The position numbers and the translations under genes were made by a program. The notes under the pieces are model-generated. The model was given only the letters and a program-made list of their open reading frames with translations. It did no database searches and was not told the DNA's origin. From Arachis hypogaea (lineage: Eukaryota > Streptophyta > Magnoliopsida > Fabales > Fabaceae), in NCBI RefSeq assembly GCF_003086295.3, contig NC_092054.1, positions 16,069,878-16,133,877 on the forward strand: a stretch of 64,000 nucleotides of DNA, given 5' to 3'. This document shows positions 24,072 to 34,986 of this stretch, in pieces. Numbering within the stretch: the first letter of the stretch is position 1; each line of letters opens with the position of its first letter.

Positions 24072-24598
24072 TAGAAAAGATAACCATCTTTTAGAGTAGT
24101 TTCACCTTTGCTAATGGATAATTATTCCCTTTTTCTTGGGAAGTTGTTGAGATCTCCCTTTTAGATAAATGAGAGATATCTTACGAATTAGTTACTTATT
24201 TAGATACTAAAACTGAACTGCCGTTATCTCAGACCAGTGTGGAGGAGACATGATCTTTTGTGTGAACTTCTATTCTTTTTGAACCTGACTATATTTAGGG
24301 GTCAGGATATGAACAAAAATTATTTTATTTAATTTAATATTTATAATTATATATTTATTATATTTAATATTATGTAATTATTTTAGTATTAATTAATGAA
24401 TATAAACAAAAGTTACGAAAGACATGTTATAACTACTTTTGATTAACTAATTTGAGTTAGTCAATTAGTTCATTCGTCTATTTAAGTAAATATTTATTGA
24501 TTAGTAAAAATTATTTAAATAAAATTTAAATTCACGATAGATTAATCATTGATTTGCCAAATTAAAAGATAGCACGGCATTAAAAAAACTACCCTTGG

Positions 24599-25652
24599 CA
24601 TAGTTGTCAGAACCGAACCGGTGATCGAACCGGTGAGGTCACTGGGTCACTGGATTACTGGTTCAACCGGTGGGTCACTGATCGAACCGGTTAACCCGGT
24701 ATAATTAAGTAATTATGTACTTTTATTTTTTTTTATAAAAATAATAATTATTTTCAAATTTTAATACTTTATTAATTAATTTATATTTATTGTATTATTA
24801 TATTATTATAAATAAAAACTTACATACAGTTAATTTTCATGTGAAGTTGATATTTAAAAACAGTTAGATGATTTGACAAGTTTAAATAAATATCATCTAA
24901 CGATTTTCAATTATTAACTTCATATGAAGATAACTGCATGTGAGTCTTTACCTATTATTATATGATACAATTATTTATTGAAAAAATAATATTAATAGAT
25001 ATCATATAATCATAAAAAGAAAAAATAAATTATGGTTAATAATTTTTTTTATCTTTTTAATATATATATATATATATATTAATAAAATTTATAGTTAAAT
25101 AAAATATAATTGATTTAAAAATGAGTGACTTTAAAATTAAAATTAATTGAATATAAGTAAAATAAAAAATTGCTATATGTATTCATTAAAAATAATATTA
25201 ATATATTATATAATTATGAAAAGAAAAATAAGTGAGTTTATAATTATTGTTAAATAAAAATATAATTAATTTAAGAATGAGTGAGTTTATAACTAAAATT
25301 AAAATAAAATAAATAAAAGTAAACTATTTGATGAAAGATATCTATATACATTATAATTTGCATATATATTAATGAAATTCAACACAGCTCAGCGGCAAGG
25401 AGAGGTTTTGATCTTCCAACAGATAGGGGTTCGAACCCCATATCACACATTTTGGATAATTTGCCTTTCAAATGGTTCGATCAGACCGGTCTTACTGAGT
25501 TTGACCGATTCTCACCGATTCACTCCGAGTTTGACCGATTCGTTCCGGTTCTATACTTTGTACGGTTCAAATATCAAATCAGACCGATACTAAATCCGGT
25601 TCATTGATTTTTTGGTCGAACCGGCCGGTCCGGACTGGTTCTGCTAACTATG
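24599..25652. mobile_element. non-autonomous hAT element with perfect 8-bp target duplication
   Basis: A 1054-bp element. Termini are inverted: CATAGTTGTCAGAACCG at the left, and CATAGTTAGCAGAACC reading in from the right. Both continue into ACCGGTTCGACCGG-type motifs. The octamer ACCCTTGG occurs directly outside both ends (24591-24598 and 25653-25660). The GC-rich ends enclose an AT-rich core with no transposase coding. The 8-bp duplication and CA..TG ends support hAT. A tRNA-like segment lies at 25383-25450. Confidence 0.85.
25383..25450 (+). other. tRNA-like A-box/B-box pair inside the hAT element
   Basis: ACAGCTCAGCGGCAAGG resembles a Pol III A box and GGGGTTCGAACCCC a B box / T-arm, about 35 bases apart as in tRNA genes. 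The T-arm forms a perfect 5-bp stem. The acceptor and anticodon stems do not close convincingly, so this is not an intact tRNA gene. It may be a SINE head or tRNA fragment captured by the transposon. Confidence 0.5.
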
Positions 25653-25660
25653 ACCCTTGG

Positions 25661-26841
25661 TCCTAAATATTTCGTAATTAATAATTATCTATCAACTACA
25701 CTCGTCACCGACACATACATGAGTGAATATGGTGGAATATAATTCTTTGTTTTTAACTAATAATTTTGGGGTTGAATTCTGAGTATGTATAGAGAGTAAT
25801 CGTTGTTGGAAGTATAATTAATAATGTCAACTATTCTAACATGTTCGGACATACTTTGTCTTACAAGATTTCTTATAATTCTGTTAGTGAATTAAAGAAA
25901 ACTCAAGTTTAATTAAAACCATTGAATTACCTCCCCAAAGATGTAAACAATAGATATTTCCCCCTTCTGATAGCTGCATGCCTAATAAAATATCATTATC
26001 AAGTGGTAGAATCAAATCAGTGGGGTTTAGCAGCGCATTGCAATTAAATTAAAGTATACAAAGCAAGATTCCTAGGTAAAAGTCCGGCTTATTCAACAAC
26101 CTCTCAAAGGAATAATATAATCTACGTGGACAAAGGACCCTAATTTCAGTAAACAAAGTTGGTACAAATTTACCAACTTTGTCTACATCTTTCAAAGTTT
26201 CTGGGTTTTGGTGAATATATATATATAAACTCTCATATTATATTAGAATTAAATTGACCTAATTTTTCCTAATTCATGAATTAAGAGTATCTGTTACAAA
26301 TAAACATCAAAAAATCTTATTTGCAGTATTTTTTATGTACTATTTATTTTGTATTTTTTTTTGTTTTTTATATTAAAAGTGATTTTTTTTTTGGTGACTT
26401 ATATTAAAAGTGATTGGTAAAAAATAAAAAGATAAATATTATTTCTCTAATAAACGTAAATATCATACTAGCAACTATTACATGGCATTAGGTTACTTCA
26501 AGAGGTAACGCTGCATAGTACTACATAAATAACATAATTGAACTAGTTTTACATTTATAATAATTAAAATACGAATAAAATTATAAAAATATAATGGTAG
26601 ATGATTTTTTGTATTCATAAAAAATTTGATTATTTTATTTGGTTAATTACTTTATAAAAAAAAAATATGTGCATAACAATACATAAATACATAGTGATAT
26701 TTTTATATTAGCTGGCGCCCGTGTATATATATTTAAATGACCAGAGGTATTTCTCAAAAATTTAAAAACGTCAACAAAAAAAGATTTAAAATGGTGATAA
26801 AATTGATTAGAGTACGTGAAGTAAATTCGTCTTTATCAACG
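25661..26841. other. AT-rich intergenic spacer
   Basis: No coding sequence, RNA gene or element border recognised. It runs up to the AAAAC target duplication of the next copia element. Confidence 0.55.
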
Positions 26842-26967
26842 AAAACTGTAACATGATATAACAGACTTAGAATTAGTTAGTTAATTATTGCTGTTAGTAT
26901 TAGTCAGTTAGAATTGTCAGCTAGCAAAGTTAGTTAGGCAGATTAAGTTAATTAGCTTTTGTGTAAC

Positions 26968-26975
26968 TATATAAA
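26968..26975 (+). promoter_or_regulatory. TATA box of the copia 5' LTR
   Basis: TATATAAA about 120 bases into the LTR, conserved at the same place in the 3' LTR (43738-43745), hence the likely element promoter. Confidence 0.65.
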
Positions 26976-27076
26976 GATAAGCATATAATACAGAATTAGA
27001 TGATAAATGAACACAACTTTCATCTTTTTCAAGATCTCTCTTTCTCATCTTCTCCAATTCTCTCCTTCTCCGAATT

Positions 27077-27278
27077 TAGGGGCAAAGCTAGGTTGAAATT
27101 GAGAGAGGGGTCAAAAATTAATCTTGTAATAGAAAATGAGTAAAATAAAATTTTTAAGGAGGGCTAAAATAAAATTTTTAAGGAGGGCTAAAATAAAATT
27201 TGTACACAATTTATAAAAAAAATTTGAAGTTTGGGAGGGGCCATGGCCCCCCTTTTGTTATATGTGGCTCCGCCCCTA
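27077..27278. mobile_element. hAT-type MITE inserted in the copia 5' LTR
   Basis: A 202-bp insertion absent from the 3' LTR. Inverted ends are TAGGGGCAAAGC and, from the right, TAGGGGCGGAGC. Flanking octamers TCCGAATT (27069-27076) and TCCAGATT (27279-27286) agree at six of eight bases, consistent with an aged 8-bp duplication. Inside is a short direct repeat of AATTTTTAAGGAGGGCTAAAAT-type sequence (about 27145-27200). Non-coding. Confidence 0.82.
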
Positions 27279-27632
27279 TCCAGATTCCAATTCACTAACA
27301 GTTTCTTCTTCACTTGCACCTTCCTCCTCTGTTCATCTCTCTCTCTCTCACTCCCTTCTCCAAGTTCTTCACCCTTCACCTTTGGACTCACCTGACAGAG
27401 ATTGATGAGAGCCCAAATCTCTCCAACCACAAAATTTCACATGGGGCGGTGAACGTGGAGGAGAGATCGCAGCTCTGATCAACGAGACCGAGGGTGAAAG
27501 ATCTGAATTTGAAACCAAACCGGATTCATCGATTACCTTCCTCTTTTTCTTGCTTTTCGTTTTGAAGCTGTTAGACCTAATTCTTTTTCAATTTCTCAAT
27601 TTCTTGAATCTACATCAATTCCCCAATCGACG

Positions 27633-30600
27633 ATGACAACTAATCAATCAAATCCAGCCATTCCTATGGACGCACAATCAATTGCAAATTTTCTGAGTCA
27701 GATCTTTGCCATTCAAGCTCATGTGGCAAGAACTACTGTGAATCCGATGCAAGATCCAGCGAGCCCCTATTTCATCCATCCGAGTGAAAGTCCGGGTAAT
27801 CCTTTCATACCTATTAAAGTGAATGCAAGCAATTATAGTTCGTGGAGCCGAGGCATGCTTTTAGCTCTGAAATCAAAGAACAAGTTGAAATTTATCGATG
27901 GATCCATTGTGAAACCGAACTAACTCGATCCACTATTTGAAGCCTGGGAGAAGTGCAACACCTATCTGGTGTCATGGATAACTGTGTCCCTCAACCTAGA
28001 AATTTCAGGAAGTGTAATTTGGAGCAACAATGCCTCAGACTTGTGGAAAGAATTGAAACAGAGGTACTATCAAGGTGACAAGTTCAGAGTTGCTGAGCTA
28101 CAAGAAGAGCTCTTCCAACTCAGGCAAGGAGATGGCACTATAACTGCTTACTACACGAAGCTACAATCAATTTGGGAAGACTTGAAGAATTTCAGGCCAA
28201 TTCCAGAGTGCACTCATTGTGAACAATCATGCACATGTGGACTGAATGTGATGCAAGAATTCAGAAGAGAGGATTACACAACAAGATTTTTGAGAGGTCT
28301 GAATGACCAGTATACTGCTGTCAGATCGCAACTAATGTTGATGACTCCCATGCTTGATATAGACACTGCCTTCTCCATGTTGACACAACAGGAAAGACAA
28401 TTCAATGATTGCCAAGATTCAAAGATCTTCTTTAACAAATCAATACCTCCTTATCAACCAACTGATGATGACAGAAATAGAGGGAGAGGCAAAGGCAGAG
28501 GGAGATACCAAGGCAATGGTAAAGGCAGAGGCACCAGAATGTAATGCACATTCTGTGACAAATCAGGACATACCATTGCTACATGTTACAAAAAGCATGG
28601 CTTGCCACCCCATCTAAGGCAACGACAAACTGACAGCATCAATTTCACCACTGTTGAACCACATGCTGAGAAGAGAAATGATGATCTCATCCAAGTTAGT
28701 CTGGGCAATTTCCATAAGGAAGCTAATGAGGAGCCAAGTTAAGATCTCAATTCACTCCAAAAAGAAGCAATGATGAAATTTCTCAAAGGACAAGAAACTC
28801 AACAGCAACCTCAAGTCACAACCCAGGTTCAACACCCTCCAAACGCTACTCCCATGAATCAAGGTAAAATTATTGTTTTAAAATACAGTAGCAATATTTC
28901 ATCCTTTGTTACTGTAAAATTTTTCCTCTGGGTCATAGACACAGGGGCCACTGATCATGTCACTTTTGACATAAATAATTATTATTCACACTACCAAGTA
29001 AAACCTATAATTGTTAGAATGTCTGATGGCAGCCACACGACAAGTAGCATCATTGGCACCATTAGATTTTCAAATCAATTATTTCTTTCAAATGTGCTAT
29101 TCATTCCAACTTTTGAATTCAAATTGATTTCTGTTTCAAAATTGACTGATGGATTGAAGTGTCAAATATTAATTGATGATAAAATCTGTGAGATTCAGGA
29201 CTAAGCTACTTCAAAGAGGATTGGAGTAGCTAAATGTGCTGACGGTCTCTATACAATGGATAGCCAACCTTTTAATTCTGTTTCTACAACACACAATAAT
29301 CATAGCACGCATAATTCATCAAAGCTGCCGCTCACTTTCACAGTAGCACTTTACACCAATAATACCATTGCAACTTGCACTGCATCATCAGTTCAAATAA
29401 ATGCACTTTGGTATTCTAGATTAGGTCATATCCCTCAAAATAGATTGCATGTAATGCACAAAACACATCCCTTCATTGATTGTAATAAGCAAATAAACCC
29501 ATGTAACTCATGTCATTTAGCAAAGCAAAAACGCTTACCTTTCTCTTATAGCAATTCTGAATCTAATGCTTGTTTCGATTTGCTGCATCTTGATATCTGG
29601 GAACCAATTTTAGTCCCCTCCATTAATGCTCACAAATATTTTTTGGCCATAGTTGATGACAAAAGTAGAAACATCTGGATTTTTTGTATGAAAGCAAAGT
29701 CAGAAACTTCAGACTTGGTTAAAATCTTTATAAAATTTGTTCAAACTCAATTTAGTCACACTGTCAAGTGCCTAAGGACTGACAATGGTCCTAAGTTTAC
29801 TATGCAATCATTTTATGCATCCCAAGGCATTGTGCACCACACTTCATGTGTTGAAACACCATAGCAAAATGGGATAGTGGAGAGAAAACACCAATACATT
29901 TTGGGGGTGGCTAGAGCATTGCTATTCCACTCATTTATGCCTAAATATTTTTGAAATTTTGCTGTAAAACATGCTATGCATATCATCAATATATTACCAA
30001 GCCAATTTCTCAATGACAAATCACCTTTTGAACTTCTTTTCAACAAAATACCTAATCTGTCCAATTTAAAGGTTTTTGGTTGTCTCGCCTATGCATCAAC
30101 TCTTACAAATGGAAGAACTAAATTGTACCAGAGAGTACAAAAATGTGCTTTTCTCGGTTTTAAAGAAGGAACAAAAGGATTCACACTCATTGATGTGAAA
30201 ACCAAAAGAATTTTCACATCTAGAGATATTATTTTCTATGAAAAGCACTTTCCATATTGTGCCCATGATGATTCTGATATGCACAATTATAATGAAATTT
30301 CATAGCAAAATTACAACTTTGATCCATTCACTTATGATTCTCACTACACTGACTCATTTGCTCCTAGTTCGCATCAACTACACATGCCTCAAACTCATAT
30401 TCCACTTACACATCATCAAAACTATCAACGTTTTCAAACACCATCAAATTTGTATTCTAAATTTGTTGATCACACCGTAAATGAACCTGCACATTCAGCA
30501 CACATTTGCTGAACAAAGAGAAAATCTTACATCACATGCATCACATCAAAATCCACAGCCACTTGAACTTAGAAAATATACAAGAATTAAAAGGTTACCA

Positions 30601-31473
30601 GCCTATCTCAAAGACTATCATTGTAAAGTGAGCAATTCAGTTTCTAGCTCCACTCATCCTCTTGGCAGGTACCCTATTTTGCAGCATATTTCCTATGATG
30701 CACTCAATCCAAAACAAGGTTTTTTCTTTGGCTGTTGCTGCAAACATTGTACCTAGTAACTATGAGGAAGATGCTACTCACCCTTGCTGGAGAGAAGCTA
30801 TACAAAGTGAACTTGAGGCTCTGAAGAAAAATCAAACTTGGCAAATCACAACTCCCTCAGGGCAAGAAAGCTATAGGATGCAAGTGGGTGTTCAAGATTA
30901 AATTCCTCCCTGACGGAACCATCGAAAGATACAATGCCAGGTTGGTTGCAAAGGGCTTCACACAAATTGAAGGTGTTGACTTCATTGACACATTCAGCCC
31001 AGTAGTTCGAATGTCAACTTTGAGAGTGGTTTTGGCCTTGGCGGCTGCAAAACAATGACATATCAAGCAGCTAGATGTGAATATTGCTTTCTTGCACGAC
31101 GACCTACATGAAGAGGTCTATATGAGACTTCCGCCAGGGCTTCAACAATTTGAACTGGCAGCGAACTCAGTGTGTAAATTGCGGAAATCGCTTTACGGTC
31201 TGCGGCAAGCTAGTAGGCAGTGGAATTTGAAATTAACTGAAACATTGAGCTCGGCTAGTTTCCCCAAATTAGAATCGGATCATTCTTTGTACACTAAACT
31301 CACAGCTCAGGGGGTTACAATCACCATGGTTTATGTGGACGACTTGGTCTTGACAGGCAATGACCTTGCTGAGATTGATTCAATCAAGCAACTACTTGAT
31401 CAAAAATTCAAAATTAGAGATTTGGGGGACTTGAAGTACTTCCTAGGCATGGAAGTGGCCCGCTCATCAAAAG
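27633..31473 (+). pseudogene. copia gag-protease-integrase-RT, 5' portion before the gypsy insertion
   Basis: Starts at the ATG at 27633. Gag (27633-28740) has YSSWSRGMLLAL, the LKQRYYQGD block and a CCHC knuckle at 28545-28590. Protease has DTGATDH near 28938. Integrase (about 29400-30310) has an H/C zinc-binding segment (CNSCHLAKQK), LHLDIW and RTDNGPKF, and then the ER of the third catalytic block (VERKH). RT begins near 30710 and reaches VYVDDLVLTG at about 31335. Stops in the main frame lie at 27921, 28542, 28740, 29202, 29862, 29952, 30303 and 31056. The frame shifts near 30500, 30720 and 30860. Several stops sit where one C-to-T or G-to-A change explains them. Translation stops at the gypsy insertion. 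Confidence 0.92.
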
Positions 31474-34400
31474 TGTAAGATCCGGTTAATTAACGGCTAA
31501 TTAACCCATAAATGAGAATTTATTCTAGAAAGCCAAAAATGTTATTTTTATGGCTTAATATGATAGAGGAAATTGAGACGAGAATTTCGGTACCAATTTT
31601 ATAGAAATCAGACCAAGATTGGACCGAACGAGCCAAACCGGGCCAACCGGACCCAAAGTGGGCCCTTGGCCCAACTAAACTAAACCAAAACCCTAGTTTT
31701 CAGCACTCTCTCTCCTCATTTGAGACACTAAACACGCTGAAATGGAGGCCATGGAGGGAAGAACACTCTCAAGTTCTATCTCTCACTTGATCTTCAAACC
31801 ACCATAACTTTTGATCTAGAGCTCCGATTGCCGCTCCGTTTGCGGCCACGCGTTCACCGCGGAGAGCTCTACAAAACCCATACAATTAATCTTGAGGTAA
31901 GCCACGTTTTACTGTTCGAAATTCCAGCCCTTGATTTCGAGTTTCATGAGTAAAAATGTTGAGATTTTGGGTTCTTTGATGTTATAGGACCCAACTCTCT
32001 TGAAGGAGAAGGTTAATCTTGTCTCTTTGGACCTTGGGTGTGGTAAGATTCTCAACCCTAGTGTAATTTGTTGTTCTATGAGGTTTGGGCATTGAGATGT
32101 TGTGTATGGGTATGATGATTGTGGCTTAGGTTGTGTATATGTGAATATTGGAGCTTGATTGGTGATTTTGGAAAGCTTGGAAGAGGGTTTTGTGTGATAA
32201 AATCTATTCTTGGAGGTGTTGATACCTTGAGAGCTTGTGGACAAGTGGTTTGGAAGTGCTCCGGTTGAGCTTGGGAAATTGGCTAAGGTATGGTTTCGGT
32301 TTCCCGTATCTAATATGTAATGTGGTAGGAAATACTTAGGCTAGAGGCCCTAAGATAGGTATTGAATTGATGATGTTGTGGAATGGTTGAGATATATGAT
32401 GTGATCATATGTGTGATTATGAATATTGATGCCTTGATTGTGTGATATGTGAGAAAATGCATGTTGTGATATATGCTTGATGAATGATTGAGGTTGAATT
32501 GATGGGTGGTGCCATATTGTTGGTGAGTATGATGATTATGTATAATGATGGTTGATTGAAAATTGATATTGTTAGAAATTGGGATGAGAAGGATGTATGA
32601 CATAATATTGTGTTTATCCTTTGGCCTTTTGATTGAGAAGTGTTAAAATGGTTGGAGGTAGTTTTGAGAATTTTGGTAAAATGTCAATGCGTGAGTTGAG
32701 GATGGCTTGTTGTTGAATTTGGTACACTTTGATTGATTTCAAAGAAAAGGGATGAAATTGGCATGTTTTAATTGATTTTGAAAAGAGTTGAAAGTGGCTT
32801 GTTTTGAAAATGGCACTTTGTGGTTTTGAATGAAAATATGGTTTTTGGGCATAGTTTGACGGGACATAACTTGGACTACGGATCTTTGATTTGTGCCAAT
32901 TCTGTTTAGAAATGAAATTGGATCCGGGATGTCCATGCCGTTCGAAGAACGGGTGAAAAATGATTTAAAATGAGAGAGTTATGACCGTCGGAAGATTGGG
33001 GGTTGAATCTGTGAATTCTGCAGCTTTTAACTTAGAAAATTTTTAGCAGAATGACCCCTCGCGCGTAGGCGCACTTGGCGCGTATGCGCCGTTCTTCGAG
33101 AAAGCATCATCCACGCGTGCGCGTGGAGTGCGCGTACGTGTGGCCCTGTTTTCATCCCAAAGTTGATTTTTGAGTTTCAAAAGCCAAACTTCATACTTCT
33201 AAGCCTCCAATCTCACCACTTATGTCTTAAATCATTATGATATGCCTAGCATGAGGAAAAGGGCTAGTGAATGTGGTAACTTGCGAGTGAAGCAAGGGAA
33301 AAATGAATGATCCATGAGGATCAAAGATGATTATGTGAGATGTGGAGGATGGCGGTGGAAGTGCTTGTTATGCCATGGGCCGAATGGCCGTAATTGTTAA
33401 TGAATTGGCTGGTTATGGATTTAACCGTGAGCCGGATGGCTGGATTATGCCGTGTGGCGGCGGAGCCATGTTTATGGCTAAGTATAAATGCATATATGCT
33501 GTTGAATGAATTGTGAATGTTGGCACTTCCACCATTGGAGATGAGGGTTTCCCTGGGTAGTAGCAATGGCTAGCCACCATGTGCTCCAGGTTGAGACTCG
33601 AAGCTCTGTTAACCCAATGTCGTAAGTGTGGCCGGGCACTGTGAAAGGCCCGGATGAGCTCGCCCCCATAAATATTCACCAGTGATGGTGATGGATAAAT
33701 ATTCACCAGTGAGGGTGATGGATATGGATCATGATTATGATCAAGTTTATGATGAGTATAACTCGAGTTGGGGATGCACGACAGAGGGACAGTCCAATGG
33801 CTAGCTACCAGGACTTGTCGGGTTGGCTCTATAACCGACAGATGATATCATCAGCCACTAGGGACAGGCATGCATCATAAGCATACTACATGAATTGTTT
33901 GAGATTGCCTATTTGACTGCATATTACTTGCTAATTGCCTAAATGCCTTATCTGTTCCTATTTGTAAATCTCTTGTCTGATATAACTGTGTTTGCTATAT
34001 TATACTCCTGCTGGTGGTTGGGAGGTCTGAAGGAATTGGAAAGGGAAGTATTAGTTAGACTGAAGAATCTTTAGTCAGTTGCCACTTACGGTTTAGCTTG
34101 TTTATAAGCTTTGATATTATCTGAAGGAAGTTCTAGGATTGCCTTCGGCTTTCCTCTATTATTATGTATTATATATGTGGAAGCTGTTACCGTGCTGGGG
34201 ACCTCTGGTTCTCACCCATGCGGATTTTGTGGTTTTCAGATGCAGGACGCGAGGCTTCTCGTTGAGGCATGCTGGAGACTTCTGGATTAGCGAAGATCCT
34301 TTGTTCTCGGGACTCTGTTTTGGGTTATATATCTTGTTTAGATACTTTTATCTCCATTAAATAATACAAAATGTGATGACTCCTTCTAGAGGGGATTTTT

Positions 34401-34769
34401 GGAGAATAGGTTTTCTGTATTTGTGTCCCTTTGGGTTTCCTTTGGAGTTTCCTTATTTTATCATATGTATATATTGCTATGCTCGAACCGGTTATCTTCG
34501 CCGCCAGATTTTGAGTCTTGATATTCCTGTTTTTGATACTCTTTATATATATGATCTTGCGTTAGCTTATCTTTTGCTCGTTGTGTTAGTGATCGGAGTG
34601 TTGCGCTTTCGAGTTGCGGTTTTTGTCTACCCCTTTTTCTACAAGGCTCCTAGTTATAATCAATCATTCATACTACTATACGTACTAAATTTTTATTTCA
34701 GAGGTCGTAATACCTTGCCATCTCTGAATTATGACTTAAGCATAAGTCTCTGTATGGTAGGGTGTTACA
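31474..34769 (+). repeat. 5' LTR of the nested gypsy element
   Basis: 3296 bp, TGTAAG to GTTACA. It contains a CpG-rich segment (33058-33150) of repeated GCGCGTA and GCGTGCGCG motifs and a small direct repeat of AATATTCACCAGTGA-type sequence at 33669-33715. Open frames in it (for example 32310-32603 minus, 34139-34813 plus) recur in the 3' LTR and match no protein family; I treat them as chance. Confidence 0.95.
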
Positions 34770-34772
34770 TTA

Positions 34773-34784
34773 TGGTATCAGAGC
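34773..34784 (+). other. primer-binding site, initiator tRNA-Met type
   Basis: TGGTATCAGAGC, complementary to the 3' end of plant initiator methionine tRNA, three bases after the 5' LTR. Confidence 0.92.
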
Positions 34785-34986
34785 AGTTCGTTCCTGTAGA
34801 GCCTGAGGAATAGACTGACTATGCTTCTGTGCATTCTCTGTAAATGTGTTATGTGCTGTTAGTATATCTACTTGATATAATTGGCATAAATGTTCATGAG
34901 CATACATTTGGGACTTTGAAGCACTAGACTTCCGATATTGAGACTGATTAACTTAATATCGATTGTTTGGTGTGTATAGAAACCAG

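Larger units (their letters stand above)
21550..24315 (-). mobile_element. 5' part of a Ty3/gypsy element (LTR, gag, protease), truncated in RT
   Basis: Minus-strand element reading from 24315 leftwards: an LTR-like region beginning TGTTCATATCCTGAC, then gag, then an aspartic protease, then only the start of RT before the sequence ends near 21550. No integrase, RNase H or 3' LTR is present. The organisation and motifs resemble the non-chromovirus Tat/Athila side of the gypsy group, which is inference. Confidence 0.8.
26847..27441 (+). repeat. 5' LTR of the split copia element (contains a MITE)
   Basis: Runs from TGTAAC to TTTCACA; 595 bp including the 202-bp MITE at 27077-27278. It aligns with the 400-bp 3' LTR. 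The TATA box TATATAAA is at 26968-26975. Confidence 0.93.

Noticed and set aside
25383..25450. Genuine tRNA gene
   Set aside because: A and B boxes are present but acceptor and anticodon stems do not form, and it lies within a hAT element.
31909..33706. Minus-strand open frames repeated 8 kb apart (also 39925-41722)
   Set aside because: A duplicated gene pair was considered, but these are the two LTR copies of one retrotransposon.
34139..34813. Hydrophobic open frames resembling small membrane proteins (also 42155-42866)
   Set aside because: They lie entirely inside the two gypsy LTRs and recur only because the LTRs are duplicated.
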